NCBI RefSeq assembly: GCF_005116655.2
Contig: NZ_CP050698.1
Coordinates: 6,032,501-6,096,500 of the forward strand
DNA length: 64,000 nt
Direction of reading: 5' to 3'
Source: Desulfosediminicola flagellatus
Lineage (GTDB): Bacteria > Desulfobacterota > Desulfobulbia > Desulfobulbales > Desulfocapsaceae
Shown here: one piece after another, positions 26,088-35,471 of the stretch
Layout: every line of letters starts with the position of its first letter
Numbering within the stretch: position 1 is the stretch's first letter
Notes under the pieces: model-generated
The model's database searches: none
The model's input: only the letters and a program-made list of their open reading frames with translations
Told to the model about the DNA's origin: nothing
Made by a program: the position numbers and the translations under genes

Positions 26088-27041
26088 CTAACGCGATAGC
26101 ATCGTCATAATTGAGCTGCCGTGAGCGTGATCAATCTTCACCCACGCATACCATGATTCAATCGCAAGATTTTCCCATGGGAGGTTAATATTTTTCCAGT
26201 TTGTTTCTATGTCAGGTAAATGAATCTTGATGGTGGCAATAATGTCATCCTCGTCCTCATCATTCGGGTTGCAACAGAGAAACGCCATTATGTCTGCGAG
26301 CTGGACAATGTGTGCAATTCTGGAGAATTGAGAAGCCTGAGTCGGATTGTGGTGGTAGGCGAGTGCGGCCAGCATTTCTTCTGGGAAAAGCCATTTTCTC
26401 AACAGATGACTTCCAACCATATCATGCCCTAAAGCAAATTGGTTTATTTCCAGATCGAGTTGTTCCTGATCACTGAAACACGTCATCCATTTTGAAGGAG
26501 AATATTCATCAGGAAATGTTAATAGCATAGCGAGTTTGCCTATATCATGCAGAAGACCGGCGATAAAATACTGCCCTCCTGATAGGTGAAAATGCTCTCC
26601 TATTATTTTTGAAGCCAGACCTGTCGTGAAAGAGTGATCCCAAAAGGTATTGATTGCAGTTTGGTGTTGTTCCGCAATCTGACTGAAAGATGAGACAACC
26701 GCCTGGCCCAGGACGATACTTTTTACCTCGTTGAATCCCAAAACCACAATTGCGTTCTCTAATGACTGTACTTTTTGGGGTCTTCCAAACAGAGAAGAGT
26801 TGGCAATTTTCAGGATTGCTGTACAAATCGACTGGTCTTGAGCAATGACTCGTAGTATGTCATTAGCTGAGCTCTCAGGATTGTTAGTAACTTCAATTAC
26901 TTTCACGACAGTGTCAGGAAGAGGTGGGAAAGACTCAATACTTTTTTCTATAGTCTGCATTCGTGAAATGGTCATGGCAACATTCAAACTGTTTTTGTGT
27001 ATATCGACTGCTGATTTATTTATTGTATCATGAAAAATCAA
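26088..27041 (-). CDS. HDOD-domain signalling protein
   Basis: The open frame gives 317 residues. The TTG at 27041 is one option, and ATG codons at residues 23 and 28 would give a more usual N-terminus just before IESFPPLPDTVVKVIEV. The HDOD domain spans about 30-225, with the partial HD signature HDIGKLAMLL. HDOD proteins are HD-like, generally lack phosphohydrolase activity, and take part in regulatory signalling such as motility or stress control. There is no attached output domain and no neighbouring operon partner. The start is uncertain; the domain is clear. Confidence 0.8.
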   Translation of the reverse strand: MIFHDTINKSAVDIHKNSLNVAMTISRMQTIEKSIESFPPLPDTVVKVIEVTNNPESSANDILRVIAQDQSICTAILKIANSSLFGRPQKVQSLENAIVVLGFNEVKSIVLGQAVVSSFSQIAEQHQTAINTFWDHSFTTGLASKIIGEHFHLSGGQYFIAGLLHDIGKLAMLLTFPDEYSPSKWMTCFSDQEQLDLEINQFALGHDMVGSHLLRKWLFPEEMLAALAYHHNPTQASQFSRIAHIVQLADIMAFLCCNPNDEDEDDIIATIKIHLPDIETNWKNINLPWENLAIESWYAWVKIDHAHGSSIMTMLSR

Positions 27042-27400
27042 AATACAATATCCGTGCTTATGTCTTTGATTTAATTGTGATACGCCCTTTCGTTGCAGCG
27101 TAACATTTTGGAATTATATGATAACATTGATTTGGACATGTCATGATTATTTTAGATGGGCATGCAGAGCTGAGATGTGTTGTCAAACAATTGCAATAAA
27201 TTGTTTTGCTACGGATTACTAAGGTGCCACCTCAGCAATTTCTTTCTATAGAGGCCATGCTTTTTTCTGCCTTGAATATTGCTCCAAAGGGCTATTAAGA
27301 GAAGGTCACCATGTTTGTTGTTGACAGTGAAACTCCAAATCAATATAGATGCACTTTCAACTAAAACTGTTTAACCCAGTCACGCGAGGGATATAGAATA
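27042..27400. other. intergenic region between divergent genes
   Basis: AT-rich, 359 bp. It should contain promoters for the HDOD gene (minus) and the aldolase-family gene (plus). No clear motif was found. Confidence 0.35.
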
Positions 27401-28447
27401 ATGTACAGCTTCAAAAACGATTACTCTGAAGGTGCTCATCCAAACATTCTGCAGGCTCTGTTGCTTCACAATAGTACACAGGAAGAAGGGTATGGCTTAG
27501 ACCGGCATTCGCAAAACGCAATTGTATTGCTGCAAAACCTGGTTGACGACCAGGGTGCAGATATACACCTGCTTTCTGGTGGAACTCAGACTAACCTTAT
27601 TGCCATCAGTGCATTTTTACGACCGCATGAAGCATGCATTACCGCAAAAAGCGGACATATTGCCACCCATGAAACAGGTGCCATTGAAGCAACAGGTCAT
27701 AAATTACTTGCGGTAGATTCCAGTGACGGAAAGCTTACGCCGGAACTGATAGAACCTGTCCTGACGGAACATCATTTTGAGCATATGGTGAAGCCGCGAC
27801 TGGTGTACATCTCGAATCCTACAGAATTGGGAACTGTATATTCTAAAACTGAGCTGCAAGCGCTCTATGATTTTTGTCAGGAAAAAGATCTCTTACTCTA
27901 TACGGATGGTGCCCGTTTAGGGGCGGCTCTTGTAAGTAAGGATTCTGGTATGACGTTGAAAGAGATGTATGCACTTACTGATGCATTCTTCGTAGGTGGT
28001 ACCAAAATCGGCGCATTGCTGGGAGAGGCCGTCATTATAAAAAATGCGCAATTACAAATAGATTTTCGATATTTAATTAAACAACGAGGAGGTCTGCTTG
28101 CCAAAGGACGGGTTTTAGGCATTCAGTTCGAAGAACTCTTCACTAAAAATCTCTATTTCGACCTTGCACGACATGCCAATGAAAAGGCGCAATTCATGGC
28201 AGCTGAACTGGCAAAAGCGGGTTGTGATTTCTGGATTGATTCCCCGACGAATCAGATTTTTCCCGTTATGGATAACAGGGTAATTGAGGAATTATCAGGT
28301 CGGTTTCAATTTTATGTATGGGCCCAAAAGGACGAAAACCATTCTGCAATTCGGTTGGTCACTTCGTGGGCAACTTCGCAGGAGGCTGTTGAACAATTTA
28401 TTCAGGCCTACAAAGAAGTATGCAAAGACGTACTTATTCATACCTAA
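27401..28447 (+). CDS. threonine aldolase / beta-eliminating lyase family PLP enzyme
   Basis: 348 residues, fold-type I PLP enzyme of the low-specificity threonine aldolase group. Seen: the N-terminal FKNDYSEGAHPNILQAL, the GGTQTNLIAISAFLRPHEACI segment, the cofactor Asp/Arg region LYTDGARLGAAL, and the PLP lysine in FFVGGTKIGALLGEA. Members cleave L-threonine or allo-threonine to glycine and acetaldehyde, or act on related beta-hydroxy amino acids. GAGGGAT precedes the ATG. A MarR regulator follows 14 bp later and probably controls or responds to its substrate. Confidence 0.85.
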   Translation: MYSFKNDYSEGAHPNILQALLLHNSTQEEGYGLDRHSQNAIVLLQNLVDDQGADIHLLSGGTQTNLIAISAFLRPHEACITAKSGHIATHETGAIEATGHKLLAVDSSDGKLTPELIEPVLTEHHFEHMVKPRLVYISNPTELGTVYSKTELQALYDFCQEKDLLLYTDGARLGAALVSKDSGMTLKEMYALTDAFFVGGTKIGALLGEAVIIKNAQLQIDFRYLIKQRGGLLAKGRVLGIQFEELFTKNLYFDLARHANEKAQFMAAELAKAGCDFWIDSPTNQIFPVMDNRVIEELSGRFQFYVWAQKDENHSAIRLVTSWATSQEAVEQFIQAYKEVCKDVLIHT

Positions 28448-28461
28448 TCTCAGGGCAATCG

Positions 28462-28911
28462 ATGAAATTAGAGGACGTTGTTCTTCGAGAAATCGGCGCA
28501 TTAACCAGAACAATCCATGCGATTATTGAGATTAAATTCAAAACGTTGAATCTTCAAAAAGGGCAATCGATTTATCTCACCAGAATTTGTGAGAATCCGG
28601 GGCTCAGTATGAAGGAATTGTCGCAGTTGTTAATGGTCGACAAAACCACCACCTCAAAGGTTGTACACAAACTTATAACAGAGGAATTAGTCAGCAAGAC
28701 TCAGGATGCACACGACAAAAGAGCCTATAATCTTTTCCCTACAGAAAAAGCAAAACAGGCCTATGACTTCATTATAGAGGAAGAAAATCGATTAACCGCT
28801 CAATGCTATTCTGGTTTTAACATCAGTGAGCAAAAGGCAGTTCTTGCATTAATCCAGAAGATGCGCCAGAACATCGAAGATGACTGGTTTGAACTCAAGC
28901 GTTACCGCTGA
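28462..28911 (+). CDS. MarR-family transcription regulator
   Basis: About 149 residues from the ATG at 28462, which has an AGGG site; an earlier in-frame ATG at 28420 overlaps the preceding gene. The winged-helix core is SMKELSQLLMVDKTTTSKVVHKLITEELVSKTQDAHDKRA, with the DKR wing typical of MarR. Probably co-transcribed with the aldolase-family gene. The ligand is unknown. Confidence 0.85.
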   Translation: MKLEDVVLREIGALTRTIHAIIEIKFKTLNLQKGQSIYLTRICENPGLSMKELSQLLMVDKTTTSKVVHKLITEELVSKTQDAHDKRAYNLFPTEKAKQAYDFIIEEENRLTAQCYSGFNISEQKAVLALIQKMRQNIEDDWFELKRYR

Positions 28912-29013
28912 AAACAATTCGGGCTCTTATGCTACAAACACCCATCAGGTGCTCTGAATATCATTTCAAAGCTAAAGGTGGAGTTTTTAAGAAGCAATGT
29001 TTCTGCATCGGCA

Positions 29014-29057
29014 AATTACAAAGGACCTATCCTTTCAAGGATAGGTCCTTTGTAATT
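29014..29057. terminator. bidirectional terminator between marR and acs
   Basis: A perfect 19-bp stem (29014-29032 with 29039-29057) around TTTCAA. Its core GGACCTATCC/GGATAGGTCC is flanked by AAA and TTT on either side. It separates the convergent MarR and acetyl-CoA synthetase genes. Confidence 0.75.
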
Positions 29058-29103
29058 GCTTGTGGTGCGGGCATAAAAAGAATGGTTGAGATAGTCGGGT
29101 GTC

Positions 29104-31086
29104 TTATGAGTTTGTTCGTCCTTCGATCAATTGCTCAATCACATGTGGATCTGCCAGGGTAGATGTATCGCCAAAGTTGTCAAAATCGTTGTCTGCTATT
29201 TTGCGAAGCATTCTTCGCATGATTTTGCCACTTCTGGTCTTAGGTAATGAAGGTGCGAATTGAATTACATCGGGTGAAGCAATCGGCCCGATTTCTGAGC
29301 GCACATGGGTACGTAGCTCAGTAAGGAGTTCTGGCGTTTCTGTAATATGCTGATAAACAGTCACAAAGGCATAGATAGCCTGCCCCTTGATCGTATGTGG
29401 CACTCCAACAACGGCAGCCTCACTGACACTTGGGTGTGTAACAAGTGCAGATTCAATTTCTGCAGTTCCAAGCCTATGGCCTGAAACATTTATAACATCA
29501 TCAAGTCGACCCATGATCCAGAGATACCCGTCCTGGTCCATTCGGGCGCCATCACCAGCATCGTAAAGGCCGGGGAAGGCATTGAAATAGGTTTCTTTAT
29601 ATCGTTTGGGATCACCGAAAACTCCTCGTAACATTCCTGGCCACGGTCTGCGTACGACAAGTCTGCCACCTTCATTTATCCCTGCAGGATTTCCAAGTTC
29701 ATCAACAATTGCTGCATCAATACCTGGTAACGGCCTGGTGGCTGAACCTGGTTTAAGGTCTGTAGCATATGGAAGAGGAGATATCATAATTCCACCTGTT
29801 TCAGTCTGCCACCAGGTGTCAACTATAGGTAATTTACCTTTACCGATTTTCTCGTGATACCACATCCAGGCTTCAGGATTTATAGGTTCTCCTACAGAAC
29901 CAAGAAGCCGAAGGGAAGAAATATTATGCGCTTCAGTCGGTTCATCTCCAAATCGCATTAATGCCCTGATTACAGTGGGTGCTGTATAGAGGATATTGAC
30001 CTTAAACTTATCTACTATCTGCCAGAATCGATCCGGTGCCGGGTAGGTGGGCACCCCCTCAAACATAAGAGATGTTGCTCCTAACCCAAGCGGGCCATAG
30101 AGAATGTATGAGTGACCGGTAATCCAGCCGATATCAGCTGTACACCAGTAAACATCGGCATCTTTGAGATCGAATACCCACTGGCAGGTGTGCATTGCGT
30201 ACGTCAGATATCCGCCAGTTGTATGGACAACACCTTTTGGTTTTCCGGTTGATCCTGAAGTGTAGAGAATAAAGAGAATATCTTCTGCATCCATCTCTTC
30301 AGGATGACAATAATCGGTAATGTTTTTATTGCTTATCTCGTTGTGATACCAGCTGTCTCTTCGTGGTTCCATTTCCGGATCAAGGCCACCACGATTGACG
30401 ACGATGCAGTTCGTTACCGTGTCACAATTCTTCAAAGCCTCATCAACGTTGGGCTTCAATGGAATTGTTTTACCTGATCGAATAACAGCATCGGCTGTAA
30501 CAAGCACTTTCGCTTCACAGTCCTGTATTCTGTCCTGAAGGCTTCCTGAAGAAAAGCCCGCAAAAATGACTGAATGGATGGCTCCGATTCGGGCACAGGC
30601 GAGTAAGGATATTGCCATTTCCGGGATCATAGGCAGATAGACAGCAACACGATCACCTTTTTGAATTCCTTTGCTCTTTAATACATTGGCAAATCTGCAG
30701 ACTTCTTTGTGCAGGGTCTGATAGGTATACTCTCGGACATCTTCATCGGGCTCACCCTGCCAAATGAGGGCAGTTTTACCTTTACGACCATTTTCCAGAT
30801 GTCTGTCGAGGCAATTGTATGAGACATTGAGTTTTCCGCCTTCAAACCATTTAACCTCAGCCTTATGCAAATCCGCATTCAGGACGGTATCCCACTTTTT
30901 AGTCCAGGTGACGAGTTCTCCTGCTCTATCTGCCCAAAATCCCTCCATATCGTTCATGGACCGGGCGTATTCCTTCTCGTATTGTTCAATATTCGTGATG
31001 AATGCGGCTTCCTGTCCATCTGCTGGTGGAGTGAAAATACGTCCTTCATTTGACAAGCTCATTACTGCGTTAACATTTGCTCCCAT
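29104..31086 (-). CDS. acs: acetyl-CoA synthetase (AMP-forming)
   Basis: 660 residues from the ATG at 31086, which has AAGGA upstream; an earlier ATG at 31131 lacks a ribosome site. The family motifs are the P-loop-like YTSGSTGKPKGVVHTTGGYL, the WWQTETGG motif, YDAGDGARMDQDGYLWIMGR, and the C-terminal acetylation site lysine in PKTRSGKIMRR. It activates acetate to acetyl-CoA with ATP. It can reassimilate acetate made by the isethionate pathway or from other sources. Confidence 0.95.
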   Translation of the reverse strand: MGANVNAVMSLSNEGRIFTPPADGQEAAFITNIEQYEKEYARSMNDMEGFWADRAGELVTWTKKWDTVLNADLHKAEVKWFEGGKLNVSYNCLDRHLENGRKGKTALIWQGEPDEDVREYTYQTLHKEVCRFANVLKSKGIQKGDRVAVYLPMIPEMAISLLACARIGAIHSVIFAGFSSGSLQDRIQDCEAKVLVTADAVIRSGKTIPLKPNVDEALKNCDTVTNCIVVNRGGLDPEMEPRRDSWYHNEISNKNITDYCHPEEMDAEDILFILYTSGSTGKPKGVVHTTGGYLTYAMHTCQWVFDLKDADVYWCTADIGWITGHSYILYGPLGLGATSLMFEGVPTYPAPDRFWQIVDKFKVNILYTAPTVIRALMRFGDEPTEAHNISSLRLLGSVGEPINPEAWMWYHEKIGKGKLPIVDTWWQTETGGIMISPLPYATDLKPGSATRPLPGIDAAIVDELGNPAGINEGGRLVVRRPWPGMLRGVFGDPKRYKETYFNAFPGLYDAGDGARMDQDGYLWIMGRLDDVINVSGHRLGTAEIESALVTHPSVSEAAVVGVPHTIKGQAIYAFVTVYQHITETPELLTELRTHVRSEIGPIASPDVIQFAPSLPKTRSGKIMRRMLRKIADNDFDNFGDTSTLADPHVIEQLIEGRTNS

Positions 31087-31518
31087 AACTCGTACATCCT
31101 TAATGTGTTGCCCGTAAAATCTGATGCTCATACATGCGTAATTCTGAAAATACCTGTGTTTAGGGTCCGTCAGTTTCTCATGTCTTTACGGTTTTCAGAA
31201 AAATCTGCATGTTGTACTCTATACATATCAGTTGAGTGTACACGTGTTATCGGGCGAAATAACACCATGTGCAACATTGCTGAAAGTAAGTATCAATAAT
31301 ATTGAAGCTTGAAAGAAAACCATATTTTAATGGATAGTTCCAGTAATAAATGACCAGATCAACTGTAGATAACAGGGTTTTGGAAACTAAGTTTCGTGTG
31401 GATTTTAGATTTTATACACAACATTGCAGAGATGGTTTGGATAGAAAACTTGAAAAAAATTTAAAAATCTATTCAAATAAATCAATAAATCGAAGAAGTC
31501 GCTGGATAATGAGTAACA
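31087..31518. other. intergenic stretch upstream of acs
   Basis: It contains the acs promoter region (minus strand). No gene or strong motif was recognised; AT-rich around 31440-31500. Confidence 0.3.
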
Positions 31519-31845
31519 ATGTTCTGGCAACTTACTCTTGGTGAGGGGGCGAGAATTGCATTGTGTGGTGACAAGCCATTCATTGTTATGGATGGTTGCC
31601 ACCAGGAGTGCTACAGAAACCATTTCGAATCAATTGGTTGCAAATATGAATTTCATCTTTTGCTGGTAGAACTTGGGATAGTGAAAGATTGTGATTGGGA
31701 GCTAATAGTTGAGGAGGTGCATCTTGGTTCAAGATACAATTATTGCGGAAAGTACACGGGTATCAGAAAAGCCGCCAGTGATGCTCTGATTGGGTGGGGA
31801 AAAGATACGTTAACCAGTCAGAATAGCAGCAGGATGAGAAGTTAA
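31519..31845 (+). pseudogene. remnant of a DGC-domain putative zinc-binding protein
   Basis: The open frame reads VMDGCHQECYRNHFESIGCK and then HLLLVELGIVKD. This is the C-terminal half of the DGC-domain family (DGCxxxC, then a hydrophobic strand and LGIxK). The N-terminal cysteine region (usually CSGAS...) is missing and the ORF has no ribosome site. It is likely a decayed gene; expression as a short protein cannot be excluded. The flanking bases to 32048 show nothing else. Confidence 0.5.
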
Positions 31846-32048
31846 GCCTGAACCTTCTTTTTCATTGGTTTCTCGATTTATTGCTATCAACTTTGTCACA
31901 TCAGGTCTTGCGATGAGCGAGAATTACACGCTCTATTACTTCTGATTTTAAAAGGTACAGGTGACATTACATTACTATGCTTTGTCTTTCTGAGAGCGGG
32001 TTATACAGGTTATACAGTAAGGGCAAGCAGAGGTTCTAAATATTCTGG

Positions 32049-33596
32049 CTAGCGATCACTTAAGTATTTCACCATTTGGCTCATTGTGAGCTTAATGCTT
32101 GCTGGTCCTGATCTGATATAAAAATCTTCATTTTTCCCAACCCTGAGAAATACCGGTTTTCGAACAGGTTCACATTCTACAACTACGATAGCCTTTTCGG
32201 AAATTATGCCAATTTTCACATGAATATAACGGGTAAACTCCGCTCCGATATGAGTGGATATGAGGTTTTTACAATGGAGGAGACATTTATCGTGATTAGC
32301 AAAATCATCATCTTCAATACCATGGATATCTCCACTGTCTGTTACGCCGAGAAGAATAATTCCACCATCACTGTTCATGAAACCTGAGACAGATTTTAAC
32401 CAGGCAAGCTCAATTTCCTTCCCGACTTTTCCTGATTGCAGATTTTTCCTGATTGTAGATTTAAACTCGACGTTAGCTGACTCTCCAGCGTTGATAAGTT
32501 TTTTGATATCAGCAGAAAAACTCTCCTGTTCTATCGTTTTAATTGGGAGATCGCGTAATTGTGAGCTGTATTTTCGAACAAGAAGTGAAGCAAGAAGAAC
32601 ACCAGTAACCAAGATGGCAAAAGACATCAGGATGAGTTGAAACCACCTGTTTTGCACATCTTTCGTTATATGACTTTCCGGTACAAGAATAGCGAGCCAA
32701 TTAGCTTCCAACTCGTTGCTGAGTGGAATGAATCCTACCCACCATCTGCTTTTATCTACTCTGAAGTCAATAAACGCTTCTTCTTGAATATGTAGCTCAT
32801 TCCAGCGTTTGATCGCGAGATTACCGGCCTTACTGTATGTTTTAGAGTTCCGTTCTACAGAGACAGGGGAGTGTGTCTCCTTGGCTGAGTCGTATGTGGA
32901 AAAAGATAATCCACTACTATTGAATATCATGATGCCCAGATTGCTTGGTAGTGTTATCTCATCTACCATATTCAAAACAGCCCCGACGGTAATTGAGATT
33001 GCAGCAACACCCTGGGCAGTGCCATGTGTATCACTCCAGGCTATAGCCCCTGTAATGGTTTTTTCTTTGAGTATCGGATGAACGTAGAGATCAGTCCAGT
33101 ATACCGGTTTATCGGGTGGCTGATTAATAGCACCATTATGCCAGTCAGGTTTCTCAACGGGTGCGTCCTTGCCGTCCGAGATTATCGTTTGTATTTCACT
33201 GTTTTTCTGAAACAGTATGATTTGTCCCCCGTTATTGTTCACTAAGGTAATTTCCCCAATTTCAGGACGAAGCAAGAGGATTGGTGAGAGCAGTGCAGTA
33301 ATTTTCTCAGGTGCTGCAAAATCAATAGCGCCGACTTGAGCCCACCTCGCAATGAGACCCAGATCATGCAAAGTCGGGCGGAAAATATCCTGAAACCTTT
33401 CCCGGACAATACGTGTAGAGTCTGTAATAACCCTTGCAGATATCTGGTTTTTGGTTCTGCTGCCCTGAATGATTCCGATAGCAATAATGAGAGAGGATGT
33501 GCAGAGGAGAATGGTTATGATATCACGGAACAGACGTCGCTTGATATTTCTTGGACTGCTTGTGAATAGTTCTTTAATACCAAGGTAATGAAGCAT
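32049..33596 (-). CDS. membrane sensor: extracytoplasmic Cache-like domain fused to AlbA_2 domain
   Basis: 515 residues: a membrane helix at about 25-47, an extracytoplasmic sensor region (about 48-310) with Cache-like segments (SVERNSKTY..., WWVGFIPLSNELEANWLAILVPESHI), a second helix at about 325-345, then a cytoplasmic AlbA_2/Schlafen-type domain (ESANVEFKSTIRKNL, SGFMNSDGGIILLGVTDSGDI, DFYIRSG). AlbA_2 is found in putative nucleic-acid-binding regulators. No kinase, cyclase or methyl-acceptor output is present, so the receptor apparently signals through the AlbA_2 domain. Domain calls are by eye. Confidence 0.75.
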   Translation of the reverse strand: MLHYLGIKELFTSSPRNIKRRLFRDIITILLCTSSLIIAIGIIQGSRTKNQISARVITDSTRIVRERFQDIFRPTLHDLGLIARWAQVGAIDFAAPEKITALLSPILLLRPEIGEITLVNNNGGQIILFQKNSEIQTIISDGKDAPVEKPDWHNGAINQPPDKPVYWTDLYVHPILKEKTITGAIAWSDTHGTAQGVAAISITVGAVLNMVDEITLPSNLGIMIFNSSGLSFSTYDSAKETHSPVSVERNSKTYSKAGNLAIKRWNELHIQEEAFIDFRVDKSRWWVGFIPLSNELEANWLAILVPESHITKDVQNRWFQLILMSFAILVTGVLLASLLVRKYSSQLRDLPIKTIEQESFSADIKKLINAGESANVEFKSTIRKNLQSGKVGKEIELAWLKSVSGFMNSDGGIILLGVTDSGDIHGIEDDDFANHDKCLLHCKNLISTHIGAEFTRYIHVKIGIISEKAIVVVECEPVRKPVFLRVGKNEDFYIRSGPASIKLTMSQMVKYLSDR

Positions 33597-33634
33597 AGTT
33601 AGTTGGTTAAAATAGTAAATGTTGTGAGAATATT

Positions 33635-33660
33635 AGCATGTTGCAAAAGCATGTTGCAAA
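33635..33660. repeat. tandem 13-bp repeat
   Basis: AGCATGTTGCAAA occurs twice in tandem (33635-33647, 33648-33660), upstream of the sensor gene on the minus strand. Possibly a regulator site or simple slippage. Confidence 0.5.
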
Positions 33661-33805
33661 AGCATTAAGGTAATCCTAACCTGATGATCCCGTTGTGACA
33701 ACGTCAATAATCAATATTGAAGTAACTGATTATAATTGGAAGATTTGTGTAAGTATTGGAGGTAATGGATTGGTCGTGTTATGTTATTCTGGAAATATGA
33801 ACGAA

Positions 33806-33839
33806 AAAAGGCCGGATTCCATTAGGAATCCGGCCTTTT
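33806..33839 (-). terminator. terminator of the oadGAB operon
   Basis: AAAAGGCCGGATTCC and GGAATCCGGCCTTTT make a 15-bp stem around a 4-nt loop. On the minus strand it is followed by a T-run. It lies 35 bp beyond the oadB stop. Confidence 0.9.
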
Positions 33840-33873
33840 AGTTTTCAGCAGTATATGGTGTAGCTTGTTACAA

Positions 33874-35388
33874 CTACAGCAGCGCCAGCAACACACCGGC
33901 TGCAACGGCAGAGCCGATAACACCGGAGACGTTAGCACCCATAGCATGCATGATCAGGTGGTTCTGAGGGTTAGCCTCAAGACCAACTTTGTTAACCACA
34001 CGTGCAGCCATCGGAACAGCAGAAACGCCTGCTGCGCCGATAAGCGGGTTGATCGGGGTCTTGGACATCTTGTTCATCAACTTAGCGAGCAAAAGGCCAC
34101 TGGCTGTGCCGATAGCAAATGCCACCATACCAAGCGCCAGGATGCCAAGTGTCTCAAGGTTGAGGAATTTGTCGGCAGATAGCTTGGAGCCGACACCGAG
34201 ACCAAGGAAAATGGTAACGGTATACATCAAAGCGTTCTTGATGGTATCGGCCAGGCGGTCGACAACGCCACATTCTTTGGCGAGGTTACCAAGCATGAAC
34301 ATACCGATGAGCGGTGCGGCGGAAGGCAGTAGCGTTGCACAGATACCAAGAACCAGTAATGGCAGAAGGATCTTCTCGACTTTTGAAACGTGTCTGAGCT
34401 GAACCATCTTGATTTCGCGTTCTTCCTTGGTGGTCAGCCATCTCATAATTGGCGGCTGGATGATCGGAACCAGTGCCATATATGAATATGCTGCAATAGC
34501 AATAGAACCAAGCAGTCGCGGTGACAATTGACTGGAGAGGAAAATGGCCGTAGGCCCATCCGCACCACCAATAATACCGATGGCAGCAGCGTCCTGCAGC
34601 GAGAAGTTAATTCCTGGAACCATGTCGGAGAGAAACAGCGCACCAAGTAGAGTGGTAAAAATACCAAACTGAGCGGCACCACCGAGCAAAATGGTTTTTG
34701 GATTGGCGATCATCGGACCAAAATCGGTAAGCGCGCCAACACCCATGAAGATGATCAGCGGGAAGATTCCCGTCATGATACCTACTTCATAAATATAGTA
34801 AAGAATACCGCCAGGCTCGGCGATTCCCGCCATCGGGATGTTCGAGAGAATTGCACCAAATCCGATAGGGATCAGCAGCAGTGGCTCGAATCCTTTAGAG
34901 ATACCGAGAAAAAGCAGCAGCAATCCAACGCATATCATCAACACGCGGCCGATACCTACAGTCCAGTCTTTATTGGCCTGACCGTCTATAATCCCGTAAA
35001 TACCAGTGGTTTTAAAGAGGTTATGTGCCAATTGCGAGATGGATGGCAGTGCTGCCGAGGCCTCAGATGAAGGCATGTCGACAACAATTGCAGACGGCTG
35101 AACAACACCGAGTATCTCGTTTTTGTGTACTTTCTGGTATGGCTTTACGGATATATCAGTCAGCTTGCCTGAAAGACCTGCTTTCAGCACGATGACTGTA
35201 CCTTCTTCTGTTTTAAGGGTGGCTATCTTATCACCGCTGTAGATAAAGTCACCGGTTCCAACTTCCAACCTTATGACTTTTGCATCTGCAGGAGACACTA
35301 TATCCACCGTCGCATCTGCAGCTAAGGCGTTACCTGCTCCAAAGAGCGCGCCTAGAACCGCAAAGAGCATGAGCAATCTTATCTTCAT
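33874..35388 (-). CDS. oadB: Na+-pumping oxaloacetate decarboxylase beta subunit with N-terminal degenerate biotinyl-like domain
   Basis: 504 residues. Residues about 130-504 are the OadB membrane carboxybiotin decarboxylase (ESKGFEPLLLIPIGFGAILSNIP, GIIGGADGPTAIFLSSQLSPRLLG), which couples decarboxylation to Na+ export. Residues 1-24 are a Sec signal-like peptide, and 25-100 a biotinyl/lipoyl-hairpin domain (IVSPADAKVIRLEVGTGDF...LKAGLSGKL). At the position of the biotinylated Lys of MKM there is Gly (EEGTV), so it cannot be biotinylated in the usual way. Usual OadB is about 375-435 residues. A GGGAAAG site supports this start. Third gene of oadG-oadA-oadB. Confidence 0.9.
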   Translation of the reverse strand: MKIRLLMLFAVLGALFGAGNALAADATVDIVSPADAKVIRLEVGTGDFIYSGDKIATLKTEEGTVIVLKAGLSGKLTDISVKPYQKVHKNEILGVVQPSAIVVDMPSSEASAALPSISQLAHNLFKTTGIYGIIDGQANKDWTVGIGRVLMICVGLLLLFLGISKGFEPLLLIPIGFGAILSNIPMAGIAEPGGILYYIYEVGIMTGIFPLIIFMGVGALTDFGPMIANPKTILLGGAAQFGIFTTLLGALFLSDMVPGINFSLQDAAAIGIIGGADGPTAIFLSSQLSPRLLGSIAIAAYSYMALVPIIQPPIMRWLTTKEEREIKMVQLRHVSKVEKILLPLLVLGICATLLPSAAPLIGMFMLGNLAKECGVVDRLADTIKNALMYTVTIFLGLGVGSKLSADKFLNLETLGILALGMVAFAIGTASGLLLAKLMNKMSKTPINPLIGAAGVSAVPMAARVVNKVGLEANPQNHLIMHAMGANVSGVIGSAVAAGVLLALL

Positions 35389-35471
35389 ATTGCTTTCCCA
35401 AAATAAACGATAGATTTAAAGGTTCCCGTTTGTGTCGGGAACCTGTGAATACGCGAGTGTCCTTGATGCAA

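Noticed and set aside
33635..33660. Match of the tandem repeat to the TTGCA operator motif upstream of dctP
   Set aside because: It shares TGTTGCA only as a direct repeat, not the 7-4-7 palindrome, so it is probably coincidence.
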